Of a DNA stretch of 43,788 nucleotides, positions 25,765 to 35,899 are shown one piece after another (within the stretch, counting starts at the first letter, position 1; each line of letters opens with the position of its first letter). The notes beneath the pieces are model-generated. The model was given only the letters and a program-made list of their open reading frames with translations, had not been told where the DNA came from and searched no databases. A program made the position numbers and the translations under genes. Source of the stretch: Candidatus Cloacimonadota bacterium (GTDB taxonomy: Bacteria; Cloacimonadota; Cloacimonadia; Cloacimonadales; TCS61); assembly GCA_030621085.1 (NCBI GenBank), contig JAUXIJ010000021.1, forward strand, positions 1 to 43,788, read 5' to 3'.

Positions 25765-26976
25765 TTAATTGTCTATTTCAAGGCTGGAAACATCCGGGTT
25801 AGAAAGATAGGTTCTTAAACTATCTACATGAATTTGAAACAGCTCTATTTCACTTTTGGGAACTGGCGGTCCGGACACATTTTTCAGTCTCAATGGATTG
25901 ATAGCCTTTCCATAATGATAGATGGTATAATGCAGATGATTCCCGGTTGAAAGACCTGTAGATCCAACATAACCTACGATGTCATGTTGTTTAACTTTAT
26001 GTCCTACTTTGTATTTTCCATAACTGCTCAGATGACCATAGAGAGTTTTGTATCCATTCGCATGACGAATTATAATAGTTTTTCCATATCCACCGGTTCT
26101 ACCGTTAACAGAGGGGTGTCCTCCCTTCCAACCTCTATGGATGATGGTGCCGTCTGCAGAGGTTTCCACAGGTGTGCCATAAGCCGCTGCATAGTCTACT
26201 CCGTTATGCATCCACGATTTTCTTGTGATGGGGTGTCTTCTCATTCCAAAATATGAAGATATCCGTTTATAATTTAATGGTGATTTCAGGAAGGCTTTCT
26301 GAAATGATTTTCCATTTTCGTCATAATACTTGGAAATGTCTTTTTTATTTGTATAATGATATGCAATATTATCATAATTTCGACTGGTATATTGAGCTAC
26401 CAGGATTTCACCGTATTTGATGAATTCTCCATTTTCATTTTTGTACTGCTCAAAAGCCAGTTTGAAAGTATCACCCTTTTGGGGGTCGATAAAGAAATCT
26501 ATATCCCATTGGAATATCTGGCTCATCATAACTGCCAGTGCTGGTCCTTCTCCGCCATCAATGACGGCGTTCCAGAGTGAAGATTCCATTATTCCTTCGA
26601 AAGTATCTATTTCTTTTACCAATTTCAGAGTATCGATTTGAGTGAAGAAAATATCGGCAGTATCGCGAATAACACGATAGGTGTAGATCTTGTCGGGGAT
26701 ATAAATTAATTCATGCACTACATCCAGAGTATCAAGCCTCACCACAAAGCTGTCTGCCGGTTGAGCACGTCTAAGATTGCATATGGAATCCATTTTATTA
26801 ACGAATTTGTACACTGTGGTATTTTCGATACCTTCATCTATAAGAGCATTTGCCAGTGTTTCCCCTTCCTGCAATGAACCGGATTTATAAATAAAGGGAT
26901 CAATTTCTTCGGGTGTTTCTTTATTGCAGGAAACCAATATAAATAATAGTAAACAAAACACAAAAAATCTATTCAT
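25765..26976 (-). CDS. M23-family metallopeptidase, predicted lipoprotein
   Basis: About 403 residues. MNRFFVFCLLLFILVSCNKE is a lipoprotein signal with lipobox LVSC. A middle region of about 200 residues is followed by the LytM/M23 domain (about residues 255-375): HPITRKSWMHNGVDYAAAYG with the zinc ligands His and Asp, and GNHLHYTIYHYGKAINP with the HLH motif, so the catalytic residues are complete. It should cut or remodel peptidoglycan peptide crosslinks from the periplasmic side. The frame opens at 27024, but AGGA at 26986-26983 and the signal peptide place the start at 26976. It lies 91 bases before the membrane cluster on the same strand and diverges from rseP. Confidence 0.92.
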   Translation of the reverse strand: MNRFFVFCLLLFILVSCNKETPEEIDPFIYKSGSLQEGETLANALIDEGIENTTVYKFVNKMDSICNLRRAQPADSFVVRLDTLDVVHELIYIPDKIYTYRVIRDTADIFFTQIDTLKLVKEIDTFEGIMESSLWNAVIDGGEGPALAVMMSQIFQWDIDFFIDPQKGDTFKLAFEQYKNENGEFIKYGEILVAQYTSRNYDNIAYHYTNKKDISKYYDENGKSFQKAFLKSPLNYKRISSYFGMRRHPITRKSWMHNGVDYAAAYGTPVETSADGTIIHRGWKGGHPSVNGRTGGYGKTIIIRHANGYKTLYGHLSSYGKYKVGHKVKQHDIVGYVGSTGLSTGNHLHYTIYHYGKAINPLRLKNVSGPPVPKSEIELFQIHVDSLRTYLSNPDVSSLEIDN

Positions 26977-27128
26977 CTTTTTTCCTAACATCTTTATAGA
27001 TTGCTTTTTGTTTTTATTGCTCATGTTGTCAAATAAATTTCAGAATTCCAGTTTGCAACAGCAAAAAACTTGACCAGAGCAAGTGAAATTTGGAATTGGA
27101 ACAGTAGCTAAAGATATTGAGAGGAAAG

Positions 27129-28439
27129 ATGTTAAGTATAATCGGTGCATTAATAGCGCTTGGAATCTTGGTTATAGTTCATGAAACCGGGCATTTTGTA
27201 GTCGCCCGGATAGTTGGTGTGGAAATAGAGAAATTTTCCATCGGATTCGGGCCCAAATTAATCGGTTTTAAAAAAGATAAAACAGAATACAGGATATCGA
27301 TAATTCCACTGGGTGGTTATATCAAGATGAAAGGAGAAAAACCGGACAAAGAAATCGATGATGACACCGGTTCCTATCATTCTAAATCATGGTGGGAAAG
27401 AGCGTTGATTGCTTTTGCCGGACCCTTTGCGAACTTCCTTTTTGCGCTGATTATTTTTATCTCTTCCTTTGTTATAGGTAGATATTATGAGGATCATCTT
27501 CCGGTTATCGGGAAGGTCGAACCGGTATACGAACAGGTTTTTGAAAGAAATGATAAAATATTAGAAATCAACGGTCATGTTGTTCAGGGATGGAGTCAAC
27601 TGGTTCAATATACTAAAACAGATGAATATAATTCTATACTACTGGAACGTAATGGCAAAACACTTGAAATAGAATTAACAGAAATCGAACCCCGAATCTG
27701 GTACTCGGAAATTTTGCCATTATCCCCTTCCGTAATTGGAGAAGTAGCTCCCGGGATGGCAGCATACAAGGCTGGCTTAATGGCGGGAGACAGTATACTG
27801 GTAGTGAATGGTGAGAAGGTGAATGACTGGTATGATATGCGGGAATTGATCACCGGCAGTGAAAGCGATGAAATAACTCTCACCATCAAGCGGGGAGAAC
27901 AAACTTTTGAAAAATCTCTGATGCTCGAAGAGAACATATTACAAGATAATAAGATCATAGGAATAACACAATATCTGCCCGTAAAAATTGAAGAACGTTA
28001 CAATATCGTAGAATCTGTAGCATATGGTTCAATTACCACTATGAATTTTGTTGCGCTGAACTATGTCATGCTATTCAAACTGGTTACCAAACCCAAAGCT
28101 ATCAAATCCAATCTGGGTGGTCCGATCATGATCTATACGATGTCTAAACAAACTATTAGTAAAGGTTGGAATTACATACTTTCTTTCATTGGTGCTATCA
28201 GCATAATTCTGATGATCATGAATTTGCTGCCGATACCTGTGCTGGACGGAGGACATATCTTCTTTTGTTTTATAGAAGGTATTCAGAAGAAACCACTTTC
28301 CCAGAAATTGCAGATAGCTTTACAAAATATTGGAATCTTTATCTTATTATTTTTAATGGTATTTGCTTTTTGGAATGATATCAGCAGGATTTTTACGCGT
28401 AATGTCTCAATTCAGGAACAGAAAATGAACATGGAATAA
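27129..28439 (+). CDS. rseP: Site-2 intramembrane zinc protease RseP/RasP
   Basis: About 436 residues of the S2P family. The active-site HETGH is in the first membrane helix (residues about 19-23, VIVHETGHFVVARIVGVEIE), and the third ligand motif NLLPIPVLDGGHI is near residue 365. Two PDZ-like segments lie between (VIGKVEPVYEQVFERNDKIL and VAPGMAAYKAGLMAGDSILV). The family cuts anti-sigma factors and signal-peptide remnants in the membrane; no rseA/rpoE homologue is in the window. The frame opens at TTG 27117, but GAGAGG precedes the ATG at 27129. Its TAA is in the same frame as the following tgt. Confidence 0.93.
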   Translation: MLSIIGALIALGILVIVHETGHFVVARIVGVEIEKFSIGFGPKLIGFKKDKTEYRISIIPLGGYIKMKGEKPDKEIDDDTGSYHSKSWWERALIAFAGPFANFLFALIIFISSFVIGRYYEDHLPVIGKVEPVYEQVFERNDKILEINGHVVQGWSQLVQYTKTDEYNSILLERNGKTLEIELTEIEPRIWYSEILPLSPSVIGEVAPGMAAYKAGLMAGDSILVVNGEKVNDWYDMRELITGSESDEITLTIKRGEQTFEKSLMLEENILQDNKIIGITQYLPVKIEERYNIVESVAYGSITTMNFVALNYVMLFKLVTKPKAIKSNLGGPIMIYTMSKQTISKGWNYILSFIGAISIILMIMNLLPIPVLDGGHIFFCFIEGIQKKPLSQKLQIALQNIGIFILLFLMVFAFWNDISRIFTRNVSIQEQKMNME

Positions 28440-29564
<1,125 letters not shown>

Positions 29565-29574
29565 CGAGGATAAC

Positions 29575-30522
29575 ATGGGAAGATATAAAGAGATTGATCT
29601 GACAGGTTTAAAAAAATATTCCATTACCAATCGCCCCAGTAAAGTACTTATTGAAGATTTTGCGGATCCATCAAAGCAAAATTTAGCAGAACTTATGGCA
29701 AAATCCCCTGATTTTCCGGCAGCTGAAGATTTTAAAGAATTGGTAGATAAATGCGTTTCGGCTTACAAGAAAGGTAAACCTGTTATTGTTGCCCTGGGAG
29801 GACATGTAGTAAAATGCGGTTTATCGCCGTATCTAAACGATCTGATGGAAATGAGTCTGATAACAACTATGGCTTCTAATGGTTCTGTTGTAATTCATGA
29901 TTTTGAGATCGCTAAATTTGGTAAGACATCGGAGGATGTAGCAACAGCATTGGAAGATGGTTCTTTTGGCTTTGCCCGGGAAACCGGTGATGGAATCAAT
30001 AATATTATTACGGATGCCTATCAAAACAAACTTGGTTTCGGAGAAGCAATAGGTAAACATCTTATGGAAACAGAAAACCCGAATAGATCTTTGTCTTTGC
30101 TGGCGAAAGCATATGAAAAGCAAATTCCTTTTACGGTTCATGTGGCGTTGGGAACAGATATTGTGCACCAGCACGAAACAGCAAACGGTGCAGCAATTGG
30201 AGACTGCTCGCTACGCGACTTCAGGATTTTCTGTAAAAGTATTATCAACTTAAATGAAGGTGGTGTTTTCCTGAATTTCGGCTCGGCTGTAATAATGCCC
30301 GAAGTATTCCTGAAAGCAGTTACTGTTGTGCGTAACCTGGGATATCCTTTGCGGAATTTCTATACAGCGGTTTTCGATATGAACCTTCATTACAGACCTA
30401 AAACGAACATTGTAGACAGACCTACAAAAAGTGGCGGGAAAGGTTATTACTTTGTTGGTCATCATGAAATTATGATCCCGTTATTTTATCATGCTGTAAA
30501 GGATAAATTGCAAAATGCATAA
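29575..30522 (+). CDS. Deoxyhypusine synthase-like protein
   Basis: 315 residues resembling the deoxyhypusine synthase family (NAD-dependent transfer of an aminobutyl group from spermidine). It has the Rossmann-like blocks PVIVALGGHVVKCGLSPYLN and TMASNGSVVIHDFEIAKFG, then VALGTDIVHQHETANGAAIG, GGVFLNFGSAVIMPEVFLKA, and a C-terminal SGGKGYYFVGHHEIMIPLFY that may hold the active-site lysine position. Bacteria lack eIF5A, so the substrate is unknown; polyamine metabolism is a guess. The gene starts 10 bases after tgt, and its last 8 bases overlap the next gene. Confidence 0.8.
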   Translation: MGRYKEIDLTGLKKYSITNRPSKVLIEDFADPSKQNLAELMAKSPDFPAAEDFKELVDKCVSAYKKGKPVIVALGGHVVKCGLSPYLNDLMEMSLITTMASNGSVVIHDFEIAKFGKTSEDVATALEDGSFGFARETGDGINNIITDAYQNKLGFGEAIGKHLMETENPNRSLSLLAKAYEKQIPFTVHVALGTDIVHQHETANGAAIGDCSLRDFRIFCKSIINLNEGGVFLNFGSAVIMPEVFLKAVTVVRNLGYPLRNFYTAVFDMNLHYRPKTNIVDRPTKSGGKGYYFVGHHEIMIPLFYHAVKDKLQNA

Positions 30523-30964
30523 ACTGTTGATAACGATTTTTCTGATCTCATTTTTTGTCCACGCTTCTGGGGAAGAAGTAGAATTAAAAGTGAAAAAGCC
30601 ATTTAAAGCTGCAGCTCTTTCCCTTTTTATTCCCGGTGGTGGGCAATTCTATAATGGTGCTTATCTTAAATCAACAGGAGTGCTGGCGCTGGAAACAGGT
30701 ATGATCGGGTTAGCCGTTTACCATCATTTCAAAGCTGAAGATTATTACGATAAATACAGAATTTCCAATAGTGAAAATGATTATAATGATTACTTGGATT
30801 ATTATTATAAAAGGCAGAGTGATCTCTGGTGGCTGGGAGCAGTAGTTTTTCTTTCTACGATCGATGCCTTTGTTGATGCTCATCTTTTCAATTTTGAAGA
30901 AAAGAAAAACAAAATCCATCTGAAATTTGAAGATAACGTGATAAGTTTATCTTATCATTTTTAA
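30515..30964 (+). CDS. Small membrane protein, DUF5683-like
   Basis: 149 residues: a signal peptide (MHKLLITIFLISFFVHASGE), then FKAAALSLFIPGGGQFYNGA, a Gly/Pro-rich hairpin followed by hydrophobic segments (STGVLALETGMIGLAVYH and LWWLGAVVFLSTIDAFVDAH). The PGGGQFYNG plus IDAFVDAHLF pattern is that of DUF5683, small envelope proteins common in the FCB group; function unknown. The tail FEDNVISLSYHF resembles the last strand of an outer-membrane barrel. It overlaps the gene before by 8 bases and the cmk ATG by one. Confidence 0.8.
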   Translation: MHKLLITIFLISFFVHASGEEVELKVKKPFKAAALSLFIPGGGQFYNGAYLKSTGVLALETGMIGLAVYHHFKAEDYYDKYRISNSENDYNDYLDYYYKRQSDLWWLGAVVFLSTIDAFVDAHLFNFEEKKNKIHLKFEDNVISLSYHF

Positions 30965-31653
30965 TGCGGAATATTATGAAGAAAAGATATGTGATCGCCA
31001 TCGACGGACCCGGAGCTTCCGGAAAAAGTACAACGGCAAAAACATTAGCCAGAAAATTAAAATATATTTATATTGATACAGGTGCTATGTACCGTGCCTG
31101 CGCATTAAATTCCCAGGAAAGCAGCATCGACTTATCAGATATTCCAAAACTTATTACAATGCTCGAAAACATAGACATTAAGATCTTCTATTCTGAGAAA
31201 GGGAATAAAATATTTTTGAATGGAAATGACGTGAGCCAACGAATTCGTGAAGCAGATATAACCAAGCTTTCTTCCGAAATCGCAAAGATAGGTATCGTGC
31301 GCAAAAAAATGGTATTCTTACAAAGAAAGATTGGTAAGAATGGTGGAGTTATCATGGACGGCAGAGACATCGGAACGGTTGTATTTCCAAATGCAGATTT
31401 TAAATTCTTTATGATAGCCGATAAAAAAACCAGGGCTCTGCGTCGTTGGAAAGAAGCTGCAAACAAAGGTGAAAACCTTTCTCTGAAAGATATCGAAAAA
31501 GAACTCATCTGGCGTGATGCGAATGACTCTTCACGTAAAATCTCTCCATTAAAGCAGGCAGAGGATGCTATTTCCGTTGATACCAGTAACATGACCATCG
31601 ATGAACAGGTTGAATTTCTTTTTGAGATCATAAAGAGAGGGAAAAATGCGTAA
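30964..31653 (+). CDS. cmk: (d)CMP kinase
   Basis: 229 residues. It phosphorylates CMP/dCMP with ATP for nucleotide and lipid synthesis. The P-loop DGPGASGKSTTAKTLA is at about residues 14-29, IDTGAMYRACAL at about 37-48, and VIMDGRDIGTVVFPNADFKF at about 128-147; the lid region RRWKEAANKGENLS and RDANDSSRKISPLKQAEDAI complete the family. The ATG at 30964 overlaps the preceding stop; the ATG at 30976 (MKKRYVIAIDG), with GGA 6 bases upstream, may be the true start. First of the tight cmk-plsC-ispH-rpsA group. Confidence 0.95.
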   Translation: MRNIMKKRYVIAIDGPGASGKSTTAKTLARKLKYIYIDTGAMYRACALNSQESSIDLSDIPKLITMLENIDIKIFYSEKGNKIFLNGNDVSQRIREADITKLSSEIAKIGIVRKKMVFLQRKIGKNGGVIMDGRDIGTVVFPNADFKFFMIADKKTRALRRWKEAANKGENLSLKDIEKELIWRDANDSSRKISPLKQAEDAISVDTSNMTIDEQVEFLFEIIKRGKNA

Positions 31654-32242
31654 AACATATTTGTTAATTACAAATCTTGTGAAATATTATATGATAGTTT
31701 TCTGGGGGTTGAAAATAATTAATAAAGAAAGACTGAGTTCAGTTCAAAACTGCATTATAGCCCCAAATCACGTTGCTGCTATCGACCCTTTTTTCGTTGG
31801 ATCGATAATACCGGTTGAAATTTATTATCTGGCAAAAGTTGAACTTTTCAGGAATAAAATGGTTAGCAGTATTCTGAAATTCCTTAATGCTATTCCGGTA
31901 AAAAGAGGTATGATAGATAAAGGCGCTATCAGGTTTGTTACACAGGTTCTTAATAAGGGTCATTCGATATTGATCTTTCCCGAAGGGACCAGGAAATCGG
32001 CTTCTGTAAAATCTGGAGTAGGAAAGTTTGCAATGCAATTAAAGAAGGATATTCTGCCAATTTACATTGAAAATTCACCATATTTTTGGAAGTGCTTTTT
32101 TAGAAAAGAAAATCTGAAAATAGTGATCGGGGAAAAAATCAAGGCAGAAAGCTTTTCAAATTTAGATGAAACAAAAGAAAATTATCGTAATCTGGCAGAA
32201 AACGTTTTAAAAAAGATAAATGAGTTGAGTAATGAGTGTTAG
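31646..32242 (+). CDS. plsC: 1-acyl-sn-glycerol-3-phosphate acyltransferase (PlsC family)
   Basis: 198 residues. It adds the second acyl chain in phosphatidic acid synthesis at the inner membrane. The acyltransferase motifs are NHVAAIDPFF (block I, H-x4-D, about residues 41-50), LNAIPVKRG (block II) and ILIFPEGTRKSASVKSG (block III). An N-terminal hydrophobic stretch (YYMIVFWGLKII) may anchor it. It overlaps cmk by 8 bases and ispH by 11; a GAGAGGG site lies within cmk. Confidence 0.92.
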   Translation: MRKTYLLITNLVKYYMIVFWGLKIINKERLSSVQNCIIAPNHVAAIDPFFVGSIIPVEIYYLAKVELFRNKMVSSILKFLNAIPVKRGMIDKGAIRFVTQVLNKGHSILIFPEGTRKSASVKSGVGKFAMQLKKDILPIYIENSPYFWKCFFRKENLKIVIGEKIKAESFSNLDETKENYRNLAENVLKKINELSNEC

Positions 32243-33119
32243 AATAGCAAAAAATTCCGGGTTTTGTTTTGGTGTAAAAAGGGCAATAAAAATTGCTTTG
32301 GAAGCAGCACAAGGTAATCACGAGATCGTTACCTTGGGTCCGATAATCCATAATCCGCAAATGGTGGAAAAACTTGCCAATGAAGGTATTGAGAGAGTGA
32401 ATGAATTTTCCGAAATTCAGGGCAGACCCACCATTATCCGTTCTCATGGTGTAAAAAAAGAGGTTCTGGAAGAACTTATCACAAACGACATTGAAATAAT
32501 CAATGCCACCTGTCCCTATGTTTCCAAAACACAAGAGTATGCCAAAGAACTAAGCGAAAAAGGATATCTGGTAGTTATTATGGGTGATGAGAATCATCCG
32601 GAAGTTAGAGCATTAAGTTCTTATATAGAAGGTGATTGCTTAATTGTTACCAGTGCGGAAGATATACCAGAAAAAAAATATCAAAAAGTTGGAATCATTT
32701 CTCAAACTACCAGAAAAATAGACGATTTACAGAAGCTTGTAAGTACATTTATTCCAAAATGCCACGAAATGCGTGTTATGAATACTATTTGTAATGCCAC
32801 CAGTATTCGCCAGGAATCTACTTTGGAATTAGCAAAAGAGAGCGACCTGATGATAGTAGTGGGTGGAAGGAATAGCTCGAATACAAAAATGCTTGCCAAA
32901 ATCAGTGAAGATTTTGTAGAGACATTTCATATTGAAACGGCGTGTGAAATCGAGAAGAAGTGGTTTAAAGATAAGAAAAATATCGGTTTAACAGCTGGTG
33001 CTTCCACGCCTGATTGGGTAATTGTGGAAGTATATAATAAAATAATTGAATATATGGGGAATATCAACCAAAAGATCGATAAGATCAAAGATATCCCTGG
33101 GTTCAAGGAGGAAGAATGA
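32232..33119 (+). CDS. ispH: 4-hydroxy-3-methylbut-2-enyl diphosphate reductase
   Basis: 295 residues. The last enzyme of the non-mevalonate (MEP) pathway, an iron-sulfur enzyme. The three cluster cysteines are in SGFCFGVKRA (Cys12), INATCPYVSK (about Cys94) and NTICNATSIRQ (about Cys187). Also seen: HNPQMVEKL, IRSHGVKK and GLTAGASTPDW. So the organism uses the MEP route. Neither fused to nor a paralogue of rpsA; instead the stop overlaps the rpsA start as ATGA. Confidence 0.96.
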   Translation: MSVRIAKNSGFCFGVKRAIKIALEAAQGNHEIVTLGPIIHNPQMVEKLANEGIERVNEFSEIQGRPTIIRSHGVKKEVLEELITNDIEIINATCPYVSKTQEYAKELSEKGYLVVIMGDENHPEVRALSSYIEGDCLIVTSAEDIPEKKYQKVGIISQTTRKIDDLQKLVSTFIPKCHEMRVMNTICNATSIRQESTLELAKESDLMIVVGGRNSSNTKMLAKISEDFVETFHIETACEIEKKWFKDKKNIGLTAGASTPDWVIVEVYNKIIEYMGNINQKIDKIKDIPGFKEEE

Positions 33120-35263
33120 TTGTTAACGATCAAAACAAAGGTACGGATGTAAAAGATTCTATCGAAAAAGAAGAAAAAAAGAAAGAGAAGAAAGAAGTTG
33201 TTGAAGAAATTGTAGAAGAAATTAAAGCTGAAGACACAGAAAAAGTAGAAGAAAAAAAAGAAGAAACCACACCCCCAAAAATCAGGAAGAAAAGCAACAA
33301 TGAAGACGATATGATGTCCTTATTTGATGAGCATTTCAGTAAATTTGATAAGGGTAAGATCGTTGAAGGTACTGTAGTAAGCGTTGATGAACGTTCGGTG
33401 CTTGTTGACATCGGGTTTAAATCTGAAAGCGCTATCTCTATTCGCGAATTTACAAACGCAAACTTACCAGAGATAGGCAGCCAGTTAAAAGTTTTTATAG
33501 ATTCTGTTGAAGATGGTTCCGGTAGGCTAAGACTATCCAAAAAGAAAGCCGATTTCTATTTGAACATTGATCAGCTTGATGAAAAAATGAAAAATAATGA
33601 ATCTGTTCAAGGTATTCTCCGACGGCGCGTTAAAGGCGGAATGATCGTAGACATTGATGATCTGGAAGCATTCCTGCCGGGATCACAGATATCTACCAAA
33701 CCCATTCCCAACCTTGATCAGTTTATTGGTAAAGAGAGTGATTTTAAGATATTGAAAATAGATAGAGAACGCAGAAATATTATCGTTTCCCGCAAAAAAG
33801 TTCTTATCGAAGAACAAGAATCACGCCTGAAAGATCTCAAAGCTAAGATTGTGGAAGGCAGCGAGCTGGATGGCGAAGTTAGAAATATAACAGATTACGG
33901 CGCTTTCATCGATCTGGGCGGTATTGATGGTCTCTTACATATCACCGATATGAGTTGGGGACACATTAAACACCCTTCTGATATGCTGAATATAGGCGAT
34001 AAAGTTAAGGTTAAAGTTCTTAACTACGATGACAAAGCAGGCAAAGTGTCTTTGGGGCTTAAGCAACTGGTTCCACATCCCTGGGCAAATATCGATGCAA
34101 AATACCCCGAAGGAACAATTGTTAGTGGTAAGGTTGTGAACATAATGAACTATGGTGTTTTTGTAGAGTTAGAATCAGGTGTGGAAGGACTGGTTCATAT
34201 TTCAGAAATGAGCTGGACCAAAAAGATAAAACATCCCAAACAATTGCTTAAACTTGGTGATACGATCAAAGCAATTGTGCTTACTACTTCAAGAGAAGAT
34301 AAAAGAATTTCCCTTGGTATCAAGCAGATGGAACCAAATCCTTGGCTTACTATCGAGGAAAGGTATCCTATGGATTCCAAGATCAAAGGTGTGGTTAAAA
34401 GCATCACTCCTTTTGGTGTGTTTATTGAAATTGAGAACGATATTGAAGGTCTTATTCATATTTCTGATATTTCATGGACAAAACGAATTTATCATCCCAA
34501 AGAAGTCTTCCAGAAAGGACAGGAAATAGAGGTTAAAATACTATCCATCGATAAAACTTTACACCGTATTGCTCTGGGTGTAAAACAACTTCAAGCTGAT
34601 CCCTGGGAAAATCTTGATAAGAAACTTCCGATTAATTCTGAAGTTAAAGCAAACATTGTTAAGATCATTTCCAAAGGTGTATTAGTTGATGTAGAAGTAG
34701 ATGATTATACTGTGGAAGGTTTTATTCCTCTTTCCCACCTTGCAATCCCCGGTTTGAAAAAGGCAGGCATGGCTTTTGAAACAGGAGAAAAACTTCCGCT
34801 TAAGATCATTGAACTCGACCTGGAAAACAGGCGATTGATCCTTAGTGTGAAAGCTTACTTCTTTGCCAGGGATGAAAAAGAACTCGAAGATTTCGTTGAT
34901 GTACACACAAAAAGGATTTCAGAAAAAACAGCAAAACGCAGAGCCATCAAAGAAAACCTGGTAGAAGAAACTACTAAAAAAGAAAAAGAAAAAACCGAAG
35001 AAAAAAAATCAGATGAAAAGCCTGTTGAAGAACCTGTCAAACAGAAAGCTCCTGTAGAAGCCGTAGAAAAGACAACCGATGAAAAGCCGGAAAAAATAAA
35101 AAAAACCACCGAAGAGAAAAAGAAAAAAACAGCAAAGAAGAAAACAGAAAAAGACGAAAAGAAACCGGCAAAGAAAGTTGCAAAAAAACCTGCTAAAAAA
35201 GCTGCAGAAAAAAAAGCTACTGCAAAAACTAAAGAAAAACCGGTTGAAGAAAAGAGTAAGTAA
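33116..35263 (+). CDS. rpsA: 30S ribosomal protein S1 with six S1 repeats and charged extensions
   Basis: 715 residues. S1 holds mRNA at the 30S platform. Six S1 (OB-fold) repeats at about residues 80-144, 163-229, 249-318, 333-404, 419-492 and 507-581; repeats 3-5 are the most typical (NITDYGAFIDLGGIDGLLHI, NIMNYGVFVELESGVEGLVH, SITPFGVFIEIENDIEGLIH). Residues 1-65 are a Glu/Lys-rich extension, and about 615-715 a Lys/Glu tail ending in H1-like KKPAKK, AKKPAKKAAEKK units. S1 is usually about 560 residues, so both ends are long. AAGGAGG precedes the ATG, which overlaps ispH by four bases; a terminator follows. Confidence 0.95.
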   Translation: MIVNDQNKGTDVKDSIEKEEKKKEKKEVVEEIVEEIKAEDTEKVEEKKEETTPPKIRKKSNNEDDMMSLFDEHFSKFDKGKIVEGTVVSVDERSVLVDIGFKSESAISIREFTNANLPEIGSQLKVFIDSVEDGSGRLRLSKKKADFYLNIDQLDEKMKNNESVQGILRRRVKGGMIVDIDDLEAFLPGSQISTKPIPNLDQFIGKESDFKILKIDRERRNIIVSRKKVLIEEQESRLKDLKAKIVEGSELDGEVRNITDYGAFIDLGGIDGLLHITDMSWGHIKHPSDMLNIGDKVKVKVLNYDDKAGKVSLGLKQLVPHPWANIDAKYPEGTIVSGKVVNIMNYGVFVELESGVEGLVHISEMSWTKKIKHPKQLLKLGDTIKAIVLTTSREDKRISLGIKQMEPNPWLTIEERYPMDSKIKGVVKSITPFGVFIEIENDIEGLIHISDISWTKRIYHPKEVFQKGQEIEVKILSIDKTLHRIALGVKQLQADPWENLDKKLPINSEVKANIVKIISKGVLVDVEVDDYTVEGFIPLSHLAIPGLKKAGMAFETGEKLPLKIIELDLENRRLILSVKAYFFARDEKELEDFVDVHTKRISEKTAKRRAIKENLVEETTKKEKEKTEEKKSDEKPVEEPVKQKAPVEAVEKTTDEKPEKIKKTTEEKKKKTAKKKTEKDEKKPAKKVAKKPAKKAAEKKATAKTKEKPVEEKSK

Positions 35264-35284
35264 TATATTCGAATAAAAAGAAAT

Positions 35285-35313
35285 AGGCAGTCCGGTAATA
35301 CCGGACGCCTTTT
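35285..35313 (+). terminator. Intrinsic terminator after rpsA
   Basis: Stem AGGC-A-GTCCGG (35285-35295) with CCGGACGCCT (35301-35310), one bulged A, loop TAATA, then TTT. The T run is short, so partial read-through into aroK is possible. Confidence 0.75.
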
Positions 35314-35332
35314 GTGTTTTCAGGGGAAAATA

Positions 35333-35815
35333 ATGAAAGATAATAAAATGATTTTTTTAATTGGTTTCATGGGAGCAGGTAAAACATACTTAGGCAAACA
35401 ACTCGCAGAAAAACTGGAACTTTCTTTTTACGATGTCGACTTGGAAATTGAAAAAAAAGCAAACCTGGATGTGAATGATATTTTTACAAAAAAAGGCGAA
35501 CAATGTTTCAGGAAGATTGAAACTGAAATTTTACTTAACTGGGATAAACCCGGCGTTATTGCTACTGGTGGCGGGATTGTGGAAAATGAAGAGAACAGAA
35601 AATTCCTGAAACAGGAAATGCATAAAATTATCTGGCTGCATACACCCTGGGAAATTATCAGGTCACGCATTGTGAATTCCTACCGACCTATTGCTGTAGA
35701 AAGAACGGAATCAGAATTATTTACACTCTGGGATCAGCGGCTGCACCTGTACAAAGAATGTGCAGATATAGTTTTTAGTGGAAATGATCTGGAAGAATTG
35801 TACGATTTGATTTGA
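35333..35815 (+). CDS. aroK: Shikimate kinase
   Basis: About 160 residues. ATP-dependent phosphorylation of shikimate in aromatic amino acid synthesis. The P-loop is IGFMGAGKTYLGKQLA (about residues 9-24), DVDLEIEKKA carries the shikimate-binding Asp, and FRKIETEIL plus ATGGGIVENEENR give the Arg and GGG loop. RPIAVE is the lid region (about residue 118). A TTG at 35312 opens the frame earlier but sits in the terminator; AGGGG at 35322-35326 and the ATG at 35333 give the start. At 160 residues it is slightly short but complete. Confidence 0.93.
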   Translation: MKDNKMIFLIGFMGAGKTYLGKQLAEKLELSFYDVDLEIEKKANLDVNDIFTKKGEQCFRKIETEILLNWDKPGVIATGGGIVENEENRKFLKQEMHKIIWLHTPWEIIRSRIVNSYRPIAVERTESELFTLWDQRLHLYKECADIVFSGNDLEELYDLI

Positions 35816-35836
35816 ATCATTTTATAGAGAATAAAT

Positions 35837-35860
35837 AAAGCCCCGGAAATCCGGGGCTTT
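35837..35860. terminator. Bidirectional intrinsic terminator, copy A
   Basis: Perfect 10-bp stem AAAGCCCCGG with CCGGGGCTTT, loop AAAT. It ends aroK (plus) and the interrupted protease gene (minus). The same 24 bases occur at 41778-41801. Confidence 0.92.
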
Positions 35861-35899
35861 TAGTTTTTAGCTTAATAAGCGATTATTAAGTTAAGATAA

